This document shows positions 1-6,480 of a DNA stretch of 8,517 bases, in pieces; position 1 is the stretch's first letter; each line of letters starts with the position of its first letter. Origin of the DNA: Dialister sp. CAG:486 (lineage in GTDB: Bacteria; Bacillota; Negativicutes; Veillonellales; Dialisteraceae). The DNA lies in assembly GCA_000434475.1 (NCBI GenBank), contig FR879601.1, positions 1 to 8,517 on the forward strand, given 5' to 3'. A model generated the notes under the pieces. It saw only the letters and a list, made by a program, of their open reading frames with translations. It searched no databases and was not told where the DNA came from. The position numbers were made by a program, and so were the translations under genes.

Positions 1-45
1 GGCGGCGAAGCCGCCACGAGAGCCCTGAACCTTGAACCCTGAGCC
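1..45 (-). repeat. Dispersed heptad-plus-hairpin repeat, copy 1
   Basis: Read on the minus strand, this stretch is four 7-bp units (GGCTCAG, GGTTCAA, GGTTCAG, GGCTCTC) followed by a GC hairpin, GGCGGC-TTC-GCCGCC, at positions 15-1. It matches 5415-5459 on the plus strand at 37 of 45 positions without gaps. The two copies are therefore inverted relative to each other and bracket the whole ylxM-yebC operon. The left limit cannot be judged because the window begins here. Function unknown. Confidence 0.8.
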
Positions 46-60
46 AAATGAAAGCAAAGT

Positions 61-110
61 AAAAAGGGGTTGTGAAGAAATGAGGATTCATTTCTTCACA
101 ACCCCTTTTT
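61..110. terminator. Bidirectional intrinsic terminator after yebC
   Basis: Positions 61-83 and 88-110 form a perfect 23-bp inverted repeat with a 4-nt loop (84-87). The outer ends are five A and five T, so a U-tract follows the stem on either strand. It begins 3 nt after the yebC stop (113-115), so it should end transcription of the ylxM-yebC operon. It could also stop plus-strand transcription arriving from the left. The T-run on the minus side is five T followed by A, then CTTTGCTTT. Confidence 0.93.
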
Positions 111-112
111 TA

Positions 113-847
113 TTATTCTGCATCTTCCGGCAGTTCTGCGTTGGTGTACACTTCCTGTACATCATCGAGTTCTTCCAGTTCATCGGTGAGGTGCTGCATG
201 GTCTGAGCAGCATCGCCTTCGAGCTTGACATAGTTGTCTGGAACCATAGCCAGTTCGGAAGCTTCTGCTTCGATGCCTTCTTTTTCGAGGGCTTCGGAGA
301 CGGTGAGGAAGTTTTCCGGAGAGGTCGTGATTTCATAGCTGTCTTCGCCGGTAGTGACATCGTCAGCGCCCGCATCGAGAGCGATCATCATGACGGTGTC
401 TTCATCGGCTGCGTCTTTGGCTACAAGGATAGAGCCTTTTTTCTTGAACATCCAGCCTACGCATCCCGGTGTGCCTACAGAGCCGCCGTGATGGGTGAAT
501 GCATGACGGATATCTGCGGCTGCACGGTTTCTGTTATCGGTATTGCATTCGACGATGACAGCTGCACCTCCCGGGCCGTAGCCTTCGTAGGTGACTTCAT
601 CGAAGCCTGCACCGCTGGCAGCACCGACGCCTTTAGCGATGGCACGCTGGATATTTTCCTTCGGTACATTGTTCTGTTTAGCCTTGGTGAGGGCCAGCTT
701 CAGACGCATGTTGCCGACGGGATCACCGCCGCCCATGCGGGCTGCGATGGTAATTTCCTTGGAGATTTTAGTGGTGATTCTTGCGCGAATGGCATCAGTC
801 TTGCCTTTCTTGCGCTTAATATTTTCCCACTTAGAATGTCCGGACAT
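113..847 (-). CDS. yebC: YebC/PmpR family translation/regulatory factor
   Basis: This 244-residue protein has the full-length family hallmarks: the N-terminal MSGHSKWENIKRKKG box (1-15), a basic helical N-terminal domain (about 1-75), YEGYGPGG at 87-94 and TDNRNRAAADIRHAF at 103-117. The acidic C-terminal domain ends in residues rich in Asp and Glu. The family was long annotated as DNA-binding regulators. More recent work on family members implicates them in helping ribosomes through proline-rich stalls, so DNA binding should not be assumed here. The start is ATG at 847, preceded by AAGGAGG with an 11-nt spacer lying over the end of the upstream gene. Only 6 nt separate it from the preceding stop, so it is translated as the last gene of the operon. 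A strong terminator follows at once. The family assignment is certain; the molecular role is less so. Confidence 0.97.
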   Translation of the reverse strand: MSGHSKWENIKRKKGKTDAIRARITTKISKEITIAARMGGGDPVGNMRLKLALTKAKQNNVPKENIQRAIAKGVGAASGAGFDEVTYEGYGPGGAAVIVECNTDNRNRAAADIRHAFTHHGGSVGTPGCVGWMFKKKGSILVAKDAADEDTVMMIALDAGADDVTTGEDSYEITTSPENFLTVSEALEKEGIEAEASELAMVPDNYVKLEGDAAQTMQHLTDELEELDDVQEVYTNAELPEDAE

Positions 848-853
848 AGTACG

Positions 854-1435
854 TTATTCCTCCTTTTGATTCCACCATGGTTCGCCCAGAAGGCGGTCGA
901 GGATGATGGCTACGGCGCTGCGCACGCACAGATGGTTGTACGTACCCGCTCCGTAGATGGGTTCCACGATGTAGTCGAACTGTTTCATCATTTCCTTGGT
1001 CATGCCAAAGCCTGTACCAAAGAGGATGAAGATCGGCGTATCTTCTTCGTGGATCTTCCTGCGCATTTCTGTGTAGGAAACAGTATTTGGATAGACCCGG
1101 GCGTCCGTGGTCACGATGGCCGGTTTTTTGCCTGTCTCTTTTTCGATCCAGGCGATGGCATCCTCCAGGGTCGGGACCAGTTCCGTTTCCTCGAAGGCTT
1201 CCTTCCGGTTGATATTGTAATGCACGCCGCCGCCGGTTTTCCAGTGGTTCATGATGCGGCTTGCCATTTCACGCTGTGCTTCGACAGGATGCACGATGAA
1301 GTAGCGCTTCACATCATAGGTTTTTGCCGTTCTGGCTATGTCATGGAGGTCATAGTTGGTCAGAGCTGTAGTGACGACTTCCATGTGCTTATTATAAATG
1401 GGATAGTGGATGAGCCCGATATACACAGGTGCCAT
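854..1435 (-). CDS. SPOUT-class RNA methyltransferase, Tm1570-like
   Basis: A 193-residue protein resembling the TrmD-associated SAM-dependent RNA methyltransferase family typified by Thermotoga Tm1570 (Pfam PF09936). Visible family features are IHYPIYNK at 9-16, NYDLHDIARTAKTYDV at 27-42, the ILFGTGFG loop at 137-144 and the C-terminal YNHLCVRSAVAI at 166-177. The last two probably form the knotted SAM pocket. The substrate nucleotide cannot be read from the sequence. I chose ATG at 1435. It overlaps the trmD stop in TAATG and is preceded by AGGAGG at 8 nt. The frame stays open upstream to 1555, but that part overlaps trmD and lacks family-like residues. Fusions of TrmD with this family are, as I recall, known in other bacteria, which fits the overlap. 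It occupies the place where rplS follows trmD in Bacillus. Confidence 0.9.
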   Translation of the reverse strand: MAPVYIGLIHYPIYNKHMEVVTTALTNYDLHDIARTAKTYDVKRYFIVHPVEAQREMASRIMNHWKTGGGVHYNINRKEAFEETELVPTLEDAIAWIEKETGKKPAIVTTDARVYPNTVSYTEMRRKIHEEDTPIFILFGTGFGMTKEMMKQFDYIVEPIYGAGTYNHLCVRSAVAIILDRLLGEPWWNQKEE

Positions 1436-2175
1436 TACTTCTCCTCCTCTTCTATTTCTCGCATGAGCTTCTGATCGGTCTTGGTCAGTGTGAGCTTCTC
1501 TAAGAGATCCGGGCGGCACTTCAAGGTGCGCCTCAGTGCTTCTTTTCTGCGCCATTTCGCAATGTTTGCATGATGGCCGGAGAGCAGCACATCCGGCACT
1601 TTCCAGCCGTTGTAATCAGCCGGCTTGGTGTACTGCGGATACTCGAGGATCGGCTCATAGAAAGAGTCGCTCTGTGCGCTTCCCGCATCGCCTAAGACGC
1701 CGGGCACCATGCGGGCCACGGCATCTGCGATGACCATCGCGCCGAGCTCGCCGCCCGTCAGGACATAGTCGCCGATGGAAATAAGCTCATCTGCAAGATG
1801 CTCTTCGACGCGGTGATCGACGCCTTCGTAGTGTCCGCAGATGAGCACCAGATGGTCATAGTCGCGATACAGCTGTTTTGCTTTGTCCTGCGTGAAGGGC
1901 ATGCCGGCCGGCGACAGGAAGATCACACGGTCACGCGGCCCTTTTTCCGGCAGCACATGATGTGAGGCATCAAAAAGAGGCTGGCACATCATCAGCATCC
2001 CAGCCCCACCTCCACAGATCGTGTCATCGACTTGTCCATGCCGGCTCTTGGTGAAATCTCTGGGATTCGTCACTGCCATCTCCATGAGGCCGCCTTCCAG
2101 AGCACGTTTGATCATGCTCTGATGGAAGAAGGCTTCTATGAATTCCGGAAACAGCGATAAGATATCGATTTTCAT
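1435..2175 (-). CDS. trmD: tRNA (guanine-37-N1)-methyltransferase
   Basis: TrmD uses S-adenosylmethionine to make m1G37 beside the anticodon of tRNAs with G at 36 and 37, including tRNA-Pro, which prevents +1 frameshifting. The 246-residue length is normal. The N-terminal [18 protein letters not shown] (55-60), LSPAG (87-91), GHYEGVDHR (114-122), and the deep-knot segment [15 protein letters not shown] (133-147) are all present. The catalytic Asp corresponds to D170 in GSAQSDSF, and R155 matches the conserved Arg. ATG at 2175 has GGGAG at 7 nt, overlapping the rimM stop region; the gap to rimM is 4 nt. The stop TAA shares its last A with the next start. A Glu-rich tail (IEEEEK) encodes the next gene's Shine-Dalgarno site. 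Intact and very likely essential. Confidence 0.98.
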   Translation of the reverse strand: MKIDILSLFPEFIEAFFHQSMIKRALEGGLMEMAVTNPRDFTKSRHGQVDDTICGGGAGMLMMCQPLFDASHHVLPEKGPRDRVIFLSPAGMPFTQDKAKQLYRDYDHLVLICGHYEGVDHRVEEHLADELISIGDYVLTGGELGAMVIADAVARMVPGVLGDAGSAQSDSFYEPILEYPQYTKPADYNGWKVPDVLLSGHHANIAKWRRKEALRRTLKCRPDLLEKLTLTKTDQKLMREIEEEEK

Positions 2176-2179
2176 GGAC

Positions 2180-2677
2180 TTACTCCCATTCCAAAAGCTT
2201 GACTGTCATGGTGCCGCCTGCAGGGTCTACATGAAGGATACAGGGCGGGATCGCAGGGATCAGGGTCTCCTTTCCCTCTTCGGAAATGACGCTGTACACG
2301 TTATTTGCCTTGGTCTCGATGATTTCCTTCAGGATACCGACAGGCTCACCCTCTTCAGTCACGACCTTAAGTCCTAAAAGCTCGTGGTAGTAGTAGGTGC
2401 CGTCTGTCCGCTTTGGCAGCGCCGAGGCAGGCACTTCGACTTCCATGCCACGCATGAGCTCGGTCTGGTTTCTGTCTTCTACGCCTTCCACATGGAGAAT
2501 ATAAATATTCTTGTGCGGACGGCAGGACATGAGCCGATATTTTTTTCCCCCGATCCAGAGATACTCCAGCGAACGGATCACTTCCGGCCGATCGATATCG
2601 GGGAACATACGCAAATCACCCCGCACACCATGCGGGGCTACGATTCGGCCGATGAGTACCTTGACATCGGATTTCAT
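2180..2677 (-). CDS. rimM: 16S rRNA processing / 30S maturation factor RimM
   Basis: RimM binds S19 and assists maturation of the 30S head. The protein has the N-terminal RimM domain (about 7-85, with [15 protein letters not shown] at 9-23) and the C-terminal PRC barrel (about 92-163, beginning near [11 protein letters not shown]). I chose ATG at 2677, giving 165 residues, because it places the conserved IGRI motif at the usual distance from the N-terminus. An upstream TTG at 2713 would add 12 residues but overlaps ylqD. The ylqD stop TGA is 1 nt before this ATG (TGATATG). The Shine-Dalgarno sequence is poor (GTGAATGAT), so initiation probably depends on ribosomes finishing ylqD. The gene sits between rpsP and trmD as in many bacteria. 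Confidence 0.96.
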   Translation of the reverse strand: MKSDVKVLIGRIVAPHGVRGDLRMFPDIDRPEVIRSLEYLWIGGKKYRLMSCRPHKNIYILHVEGVEDRNQTELMRGMEVEVPASALPKRTDGTYYYHELLGLKVVTEEGEPVGILKEIIETKANNVYSVISEEGKETLIPAIPPCILHVDPAGGTMTVKLLEWE

Positions 2678-2678
2678 A

Positions 2679-3086
2679 TCATTCACGGAAAGCAATAATC
2701 TTACCGTCTTCAACCAGGATTTCCCCGCCTACGATGTTATTCATATCGTCACCGACATGAATGGTCACGAGACGGTTGATCGGTGCGCGGTTGAGTTCTG
2801 CACCGATAGCCAGCTTTTCCAGGTGTTCTTTATCGTTCGTCAGCTTTTCCTTCACCTGCTGCATCTGTGCCTTCTGGGCTTCAAATGAAGCACGGAGCTG
2901 GGAAGCTGCTTGGATATTGACTTTAGCCTGTTCAGCAATGCGGCCGTTTGCCTGAAATTCAAGCTGAGCCATATCATGTTCGACACGCGACAGGTTCGTA
3001 TTGATTTCATTCAGCAAAGTGGTCTTCAGTGCCTCTGTCAGCTTGGACTTCACAGCGACAGGGACAAGGATCTGCATTTCATCCAT
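2679..3086 (-). CDS. ylqD: YlqD family protein, function unknown
   Basis: A 135-residue protein matching the YlqD family, which sits in this operon in Bacillus and relatives. The N-terminal strand (MQILVPVAVKSKLTEALK) leads into a long Gln/Glu/Lys/Ala-rich helix, probably coiled coil, at about 25-92. A small C-terminal beta segment follows (LVTIHVGDDMNNIVGGEILVEDGKII, about 107-131). There is no signal peptide and no catalytic motif that I can see. ATG at 3086 is preceded by AAGGGG at 6 nt; a longer reading from 3131 would overlap khpA and is not needed. It starts 10 nt after the khpA stop. Biochemical role unknown; its position suggests ribosome or RNA metabolism. Confidence 0.88.
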   Translation of the reverse strand: MDEMQILVPVAVKSKLTEALKTTLLNEINTNLSRVEHDMAQLEFQANGRIAEQAKVNIQAASQLRASFEAQKAQMQQVKEKLTNDKEHLEKLAIGAELNRAPINRLVTIHVGDDMNNIVGGEILVEDGKIIAFRE

Positions 3087-3096
3087 AGGGCACCCC

Positions 3097-3324
3097 TTAG
3101 ATAATATCGACAGCGACCTTGCGATTTTCACGCAGAGCCCCTGCTTTGACTACGGTGCGGATGGCATTCGCAATCCGGCCTTTTCTACCGATCACTTTGC
3201 CCATGTCTTCAGGAGCGACGTGGACCTGGTATATCTCCAGGCTGCCTTTCTGAAGAATGGTGACGGTGACGGCATCAGGATTTTTGACAAGAGCCTTAAC
3301 CAGTGTTTCCACCAATTCCTTCAT
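3097..3324 (-). CDS. khpA: KH-domain RNA-binding protein KhpA (YlqC)
   Basis: A 75-residue single KH-domain protein. The loop that contacts RNA is GKVIGRKGR (42-50), with GRKG as the GxxG signature, followed by the helix IANAIRTVVKAGA. In Gram-positive bacteria KhpA pairs with KhpB (Jag/EloR) and influences cell elongation, division and small RNA binding; khpB is not in this window. ATG at 3324 has a strong AAGGAGG at 7 nt that overlaps the rpsP stop region. The gap to rpsP is 12 nt. Length and position immediately after rpsP are standard for the family. Confidence 0.95.
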   Translation of the reverse strand: MKELVETLVKALVKNPDAVTVTILQKGSLEIYQVHVAPEDMGKVIGRKGRIANAIRTVVKAGALRENRKVAVDII

Positions 3325-3336
3325 CTTGCGTCCTCC

Positions 3337-3600
3337 TTATTTCTTTGCTTCTGCAAACTTAGCGAGGATGCCGTTCTTTCTCAGAATGGAACGAACAGTG
3401 TCGGTCGGCTGTGCGCCTTTTCCAAGCCAGGACAGAACCTTTTCTTCATCGATCTTTACCGGAGCGTCCAGTTTAGCCGGGTCGTACCAGCCGATGGTAT
3501 CGGTCGGTGCGCCGTTTCTAGCTGCTTTGGAGTCGATAACGATAATGCGGTAGAATGGATTCTTCTTAGCGCCCATACGGGTCAGACGAATTTTTAACAT
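3337..3600 (-). CDS. rpsP: 30S ribosomal protein S16
   Basis: An 87-residue S16. The N-terminal MLKIRLTRMGAKKNPFYRII is diagnostic, and the middle IGWYDP (36-41) matches the usual IG-Y-P turn. The C-terminal ILRKNGI segment (72-78) is also typical. S16 binds 16S rRNA early in 30S assembly. The Shine-Dalgarno AAGGAGGTGA upstream of ATG 3600 is the longest in the operon, fitting the demand for stoichiometric ribosomal protein from a shared transcript. The gap after ffh is 30 nt, the largest in the operon. I saw no separate promoter there. Confidence 0.98.
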   Translation of the reverse strand: MLKIRLTRMGAKKNPFYRIIVIDSKAARNGAPTDTIGWYDPAKLDAPVKIDEEKVLSWLGKGAQPTDTVRSILRKNGILAKFAEAKK

Positions 3601-3630
3601 TGATATTTCACCTCCTTGAAATGATCTCGA

Positions 3631-5001
<1,371 letters not shown>

Positions 5002-5011
5002 CCGGTCACCT

Positions 5012-5335
5012 TCATTCTGTCATCACTTTCAAAAGACTCTCTGCCTCTCCCCGCTCTGCCTGGGGAATGAAATGCAGTAGCCGTAAGGCAGCCTTCTCTC
5101 TCTTCTTACGAAGGGAGCAGGTGTGAAGCGCCGCCTCATAGGAAAGCAGCTGCTCTTCTCCATGACGCATCGCATCATGAACCGCCTGACGGGAAATATG
5201 GAAATAGTCAGCAATCTCAGCGAGCGTGAGATTTTCATTATAGTATAAGTCGAGGCAATCCTTCTGCCTCTTCGTCAGGAGCTCTCCGTAACAATCAAGG
5301 AGCTCTCCCTTCTCTACGATGTTTTCAATAGACAT
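5012..5335 (-). CDS. ylxM: YlxM/UPF0122 helix-turn-helix protein, SRP-associated
   Basis: A 107-residue member of the UPF0122/YlxM family that normally precedes ffh. A sigma-70-region-4-like helix-turn-helix occupies about 22-58, with LTLAEIADYFHISRQAVHDA at 36-55. The C-terminal half is helical and basic, then acidic (SLRKKREKAALRLL, 74-87). Family members have been linked to SRP function, but whether this one binds DNA, RNA or SRP is not shown by sequence. It is the first gene of the operon. ATG at 5335 lies about 17 nt after the predicted transcript start, with a modest GGTGA site at 6 nt. Because it is an HTH protein encoded directly behind an operator-like inverted repeat, autoregulation is conceivable but is my inference. 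Confidence 0.95.
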   Translation of the reverse strand: MSIENIVEKGELLDCYGELLTKRQKDCLDLYYNENLTLAEIADYFHISRQAVHDAMRHGEEQLLSYEAALHTCSLRKKREKAALRLLHFIPQAERGEAESLLKVMTE

Positions 5336-5358
5336 AGTTCATCACCACAACGGATGTT

Positions 5359-5387
5359 ATTATACAGGAGAAAAATGCTCTTGTCAA
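5359..5387 (-). promoter_or_regulatory. Sigma-A consensus promoter of the ylxM-yebC operon
   Basis: On the minus strand a perfect TTGACA (5387-5382) and a perfect TATAAT (5364-5359) are separated by exactly 17 nt. The expected start of transcription is near 5352, giving a leader of only about 17 nt before ylxM. No other convincing promoter was seen inside the operon, so this probably drives all nine genes. Confidence 0.93.
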
Positions 5388-5405
5388 GGGGTTTTGCTTG
5401 ACAAG
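5380..5405. promoter_or_regulatory. Inverted repeat over the -35 box, possible operator
   Basis: CTTGTCAAG (5380-5388) and its exact reverse complement CTTGACAAG (5397-5405) are separated by 8 nt. The first arm contains the whole -35 box of the operon promoter. Each arm is itself almost palindromic. A dimeric repressor or activator site is possible. On the plus strand, a 5-T run 4 nt after the second arm also gives it a weak terminator-like look. Which role applies, if any, cannot be told from sequence. Confidence 0.55.
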
Positions 5406-5414
5406 GCTTTTTGA

Positions 5415-5459
5415 GGTTCGTGGTTCAGGGTTCAGGGTTGTGGTGGCGGCTTCGCCGCA
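5415..5459 (+). repeat. Dispersed heptad-plus-hairpin repeat, copy 2
   Basis: Four 7-bp units (GGTTCGT, GGTTCAG, GGTTCAG, GGTTGTG) at 5415-5442 are followed by GTGGCGGCTTCGCCGCA, whose arms GCGGC and GCCGC pair around TTC. It matches the reverse complement of positions 1-45 at 37 of 45 sites. It lies 10 bp upstream of the operator-like inverted repeat of the operon. Confidence 0.82.
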
Positions 5460-5494
5460 AAAAAGAAAGCCAACCCCGCCTCGCTGCGCTCGGC

Positions 5495-5517
5495 AGCCCC
5501 TTCCAAGGGAAGGGGCT
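5495..5517. repeat. GC-rich hairpin, 10-bp stem
   Basis: AGCCCCTTCC (5495-5504) pairs with GGAAGGGGCT (5508-5517) around a 3-nt loop. There is no U-tract on either strand, so it looks like a REP-type intergenic palindrome rather than a terminator. It is the first of a row of hairpins running to 5607. Confidence 0.75.
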
Positions 5518-5530
5518 AGCGTGGACACTC

Positions 5531-5551
5531 CCTCCTTCCTATGGAAGGAGG
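5531..5551. repeat. Hairpin, 9-bp stem
   Basis: CCTCCTTCC (5531-5539) pairs with GGAAGGAGG (5543-5551) around TAT. Its right arm is also the first 9 bases of the 42-bp tandem unit. The right arm resembles a Shine-Dalgarno sequence, but no gene follows it. Confidence 0.75.
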
Positions 5552-5626
5552 TGCCCCGAAGGGGCGGGGGTTGGGTGGGGAAACGGAAGGAGGTGCCCCG
5601 AAGGGGCGGAGGTTGGATGGGGAAAG
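5543..5626. repeat. Two-copy 42-bp tandem repeat with internal hairpins
   Basis: Unit 1 is 5543-5584 and unit 2 is 5585-5626, identical at 39 of 42 positions with no indels. Each contains GCCCC-GAA-GGGGC (5553-5565 and 5595-5607), a 5-bp hairpin. The sequence type resembles GC-hairpin intergenic repeats found across gut Firmicutes genomes (recollection, not a search). Because 42 is a multiple of 3, it keeps reading frames open on both strands, but these translate to low-complexity Gly/Pro/Arg strings. Confidence 0.88.
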
Positions 5627-5785
5627 CGGGATGAAAAAGAGCGGGGGAGATCGTCTCAAGCAGGCAATTTACGAAAGTACCCGAGCGCCGCTGACGCGGT
5701 CCCCCTTCCCCCATGGGGAGGCTGCGATACGAGAATACCGCTTCCCCCATAACGTCAAAGCGAATACACGCATATTCTGATGTCT
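5627..5785. other. Intergenic stretch without a recognised gene
   Basis: The main recognisable item is CGATACGAGAATACCGCT (5725-5742), which recurs at 8355-8372 with one difference. There is also a CCCC-AT-GGGG palindrome at 5710-5719. A 49-codon plus-strand frame (ATG 5631 to TGA 5780) is open, but its upstream sequence is a weak ribosome site and part of it is repeat DNA, so I do not call it a gene. Confidence 0.5.
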
Positions 5786-5813
5786 CCTAGTCTAATCTCT
5801 AGTCACTCATCTC
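5786..5813 (-). repeat. Degenerate heptad array (4 units), copy 1
   Basis: Read on the minus strand from 5813, the units are GAGATGA, GTGACTA, GAGATTA and GACTAGG, in unbroken 7-bp register. The first three match the consensus of the longer array at 8292-8347, which lies on the opposite strand. There is no coding function visible. Confidence 0.75.
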
Positions 5814-5850
5814 TGCTTTCAAACTTCGGGGTTCACCCATTCCATGACAA

Positions 5851-5881
5851 AAGCGGCACTGCATGACTCGCAGTGCCGCTT
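5851..5881 (-). terminator. Intrinsic terminator after the 5917-6312 gene
   Basis: AAGCGGCACTGC (5851-5862) and GCAGTGCCGCTT (5870-5881) form a perfect 12-bp stem with a 7-nt loop. On the minus strand the stem ends in TTTTG, a short U-tract. It starts 35 nt after the stop of the small coiled-coil gene. Plus-strand termination is less likely because the downstream sequence is TGTATTTATA. Confidence 0.82.
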
Positions 5882-5891
5882 GTATTTATAA

Positions 5892-5916
5892 AAACGCTGA
5901 TTAAATCCGTGTTTCC
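5892..5916. repeat. Fragment of a dispersed near-palindromic element
   Basis: AAACGCTGATTAAATC (5892-5907) matches AAACACTGATTAAATC at 8399-8414 in 15 of 16 positions. The segment 5892-5914 is itself close to palindromic (9 of 11 pairs about a central A). It directly abuts the stop codon of the small gene at 5917, so the element end may form its 3' flank. Confidence 0.6.
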
Positions 5917-6312
5917 TTATTTCTCCATTTTCACGCCGGCCTTCTTCAATGCTTTGAATGTATAGTCGAGAATGTTGTACAGTGTCTCGCCGTCTTCTGC
6001 GGTGAGCTTCTTCGGATCGATCCGTTTCATATCCTTGTAGTAGAAGGCGAGCTTCTCACCGATGGCTTCGATGGCTTCGGCTTGGTTCTCCTTTGCTGTA
6101 TCTTTCTCTTCGACGGCACCCGCCTGGACTTTGAAGAGTTCTTCCTGAAGGCGCGCATTCTCGTCTTCCAACGACTCGATGGTGAGCTTCAGTCCTTCAT
6201 TGTCATCGCGTTCCTGCGACAGATTCATCTGCAGGCTTTCCACAGTGCCCTTCAGCACCAGGATCAGCTGCCGTGCCACTTCCATGGCTTCCAAAGTATT
6301 TGCGTTCTGCAT
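5917..6312 (-). CDS. Small coiled-coil protein, unrecognised
   Basis: I do not recognise this protein. From ATG 6312 it has 131 residues. Residues 1-20 form an amphipathic, hydrophobic helix (MEVARQLILVLKG follows residue 9). Residues 21-62 look like a coiled coil rich in Glu, Gln and Leu, ending LEDENARLQEELF. Residues 66-82 form an acidic, charged linker. The C-terminal 45 residues (AFYYKDMKRIDP at 89-100, LYNILDYTFKALKKAG at 111-126) look like a small folded helical unit with aromatics. I prefer ATG 6312 over ATG 6342 because GGGAGG lies 8 nt upstream of 6312, while nothing like it precedes 6342. No signal peptide or membrane span. It could be co-transcribed with the hydrolase upstream, or use its own extended -10 at 6459-6467. 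A terminator follows. Confidence 0.8.
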   Translation of the reverse strand: MQNANTLEAMEVARQLILVLKGTVESLQMNLSQERDDNEGLKLTIESLEDENARLQEELFKVQAGAVEEKDTAKENQAEAIEAIGEKLAFYYKDMKRIDPKKLTAEDGETLYNILDYTFKALKKAGVKMEK

Positions 6313-6458
6313 GCGTATCGCCTCCCGAGAAAAAGGGTCCATCCGGTGCAGCAGGCTCGGAAGAGCCGACGTTTGAAAATGGATCGTTTCAGAAAGACGG
6401 GAAAGCCCGACGAACCTCTTACGCCGCTGTCCATGATGGCTCAGACTTCATTTCCCTT

Positions 6459-6467
6459 ATTCTACCA
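6459..6467 (-). promoter_or_regulatory. Possible extended -10 promoter for the coiled-coil gene
   Basis: On the minus strand TGG-TAGAAT (6467-6459) fits an extended -10 with 5 of 6 consensus bases. No good -35 lies at 16-18 nt; TTTACA occurs at 20 nt. It begins 14 nt after the hydrolase stop and would give a leader of about 140 nt before ATG 6312. Confidence 0.4.
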
Positions 6468-6480
6468 CAACTCTGTCTGT

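Noticed and set aside
1433..1470. A programmed -1 frameshift joining trmD to the SPOUT gene.
   Set aside because: The frame would allow it and fusions may exist elsewhere, but I see no slippery heptamer or downstream structure. TAATG with a good Shine-Dalgarno sequence explains expression by reinitiation.
32..1474. A 480-codon open frame on the plus strand.
   Set aside because: It lies opposite yebC and the SPOUT methyltransferase gene, whose protein families are unmistakable. It would have to pass through the terminator, and its translation shows no family features.
1436..1555. An N-terminal extension of the SPOUT methyltransferase into trmD.
   Set aside because: It overlaps trmD by 40 codons and is not family-like. 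The ATG at 1435 has a strong ribosome site and starts at the conserved N-terminus.
5543..5626. The tandem 42-bp units considered as a small CRISPR array.
   Set aside because: The units are contiguous with no unique spacers, only two copies exist, and there are no cas genes.
5325..5750. A 141-codon minus-strand frame upstream of ylxM.
   Set aside because: It is built from the GC hairpins and the 42-bp tandem repeat, translates to low-complexity Pro/Arg/Gly, and runs through the consensus promoter.
5631..5780. A 49-codon plus-strand frame.
   Set aside because: It has a weak ribosome site, no promoter that I can see, and overlaps a dispersed repeat module. It is kept only as a note.
6354..6367. 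GGCTC-GGAA-GAGCC on the plus strand, considered as an SRP RNA tip because of its GGAA tetraloop.
   Set aside because: The flanking symmetric and asymmetric loop sequences of SRP RNA domain IV (GGAAGGAAGCAGC context) are absent, and no longer pairing surrounds it.
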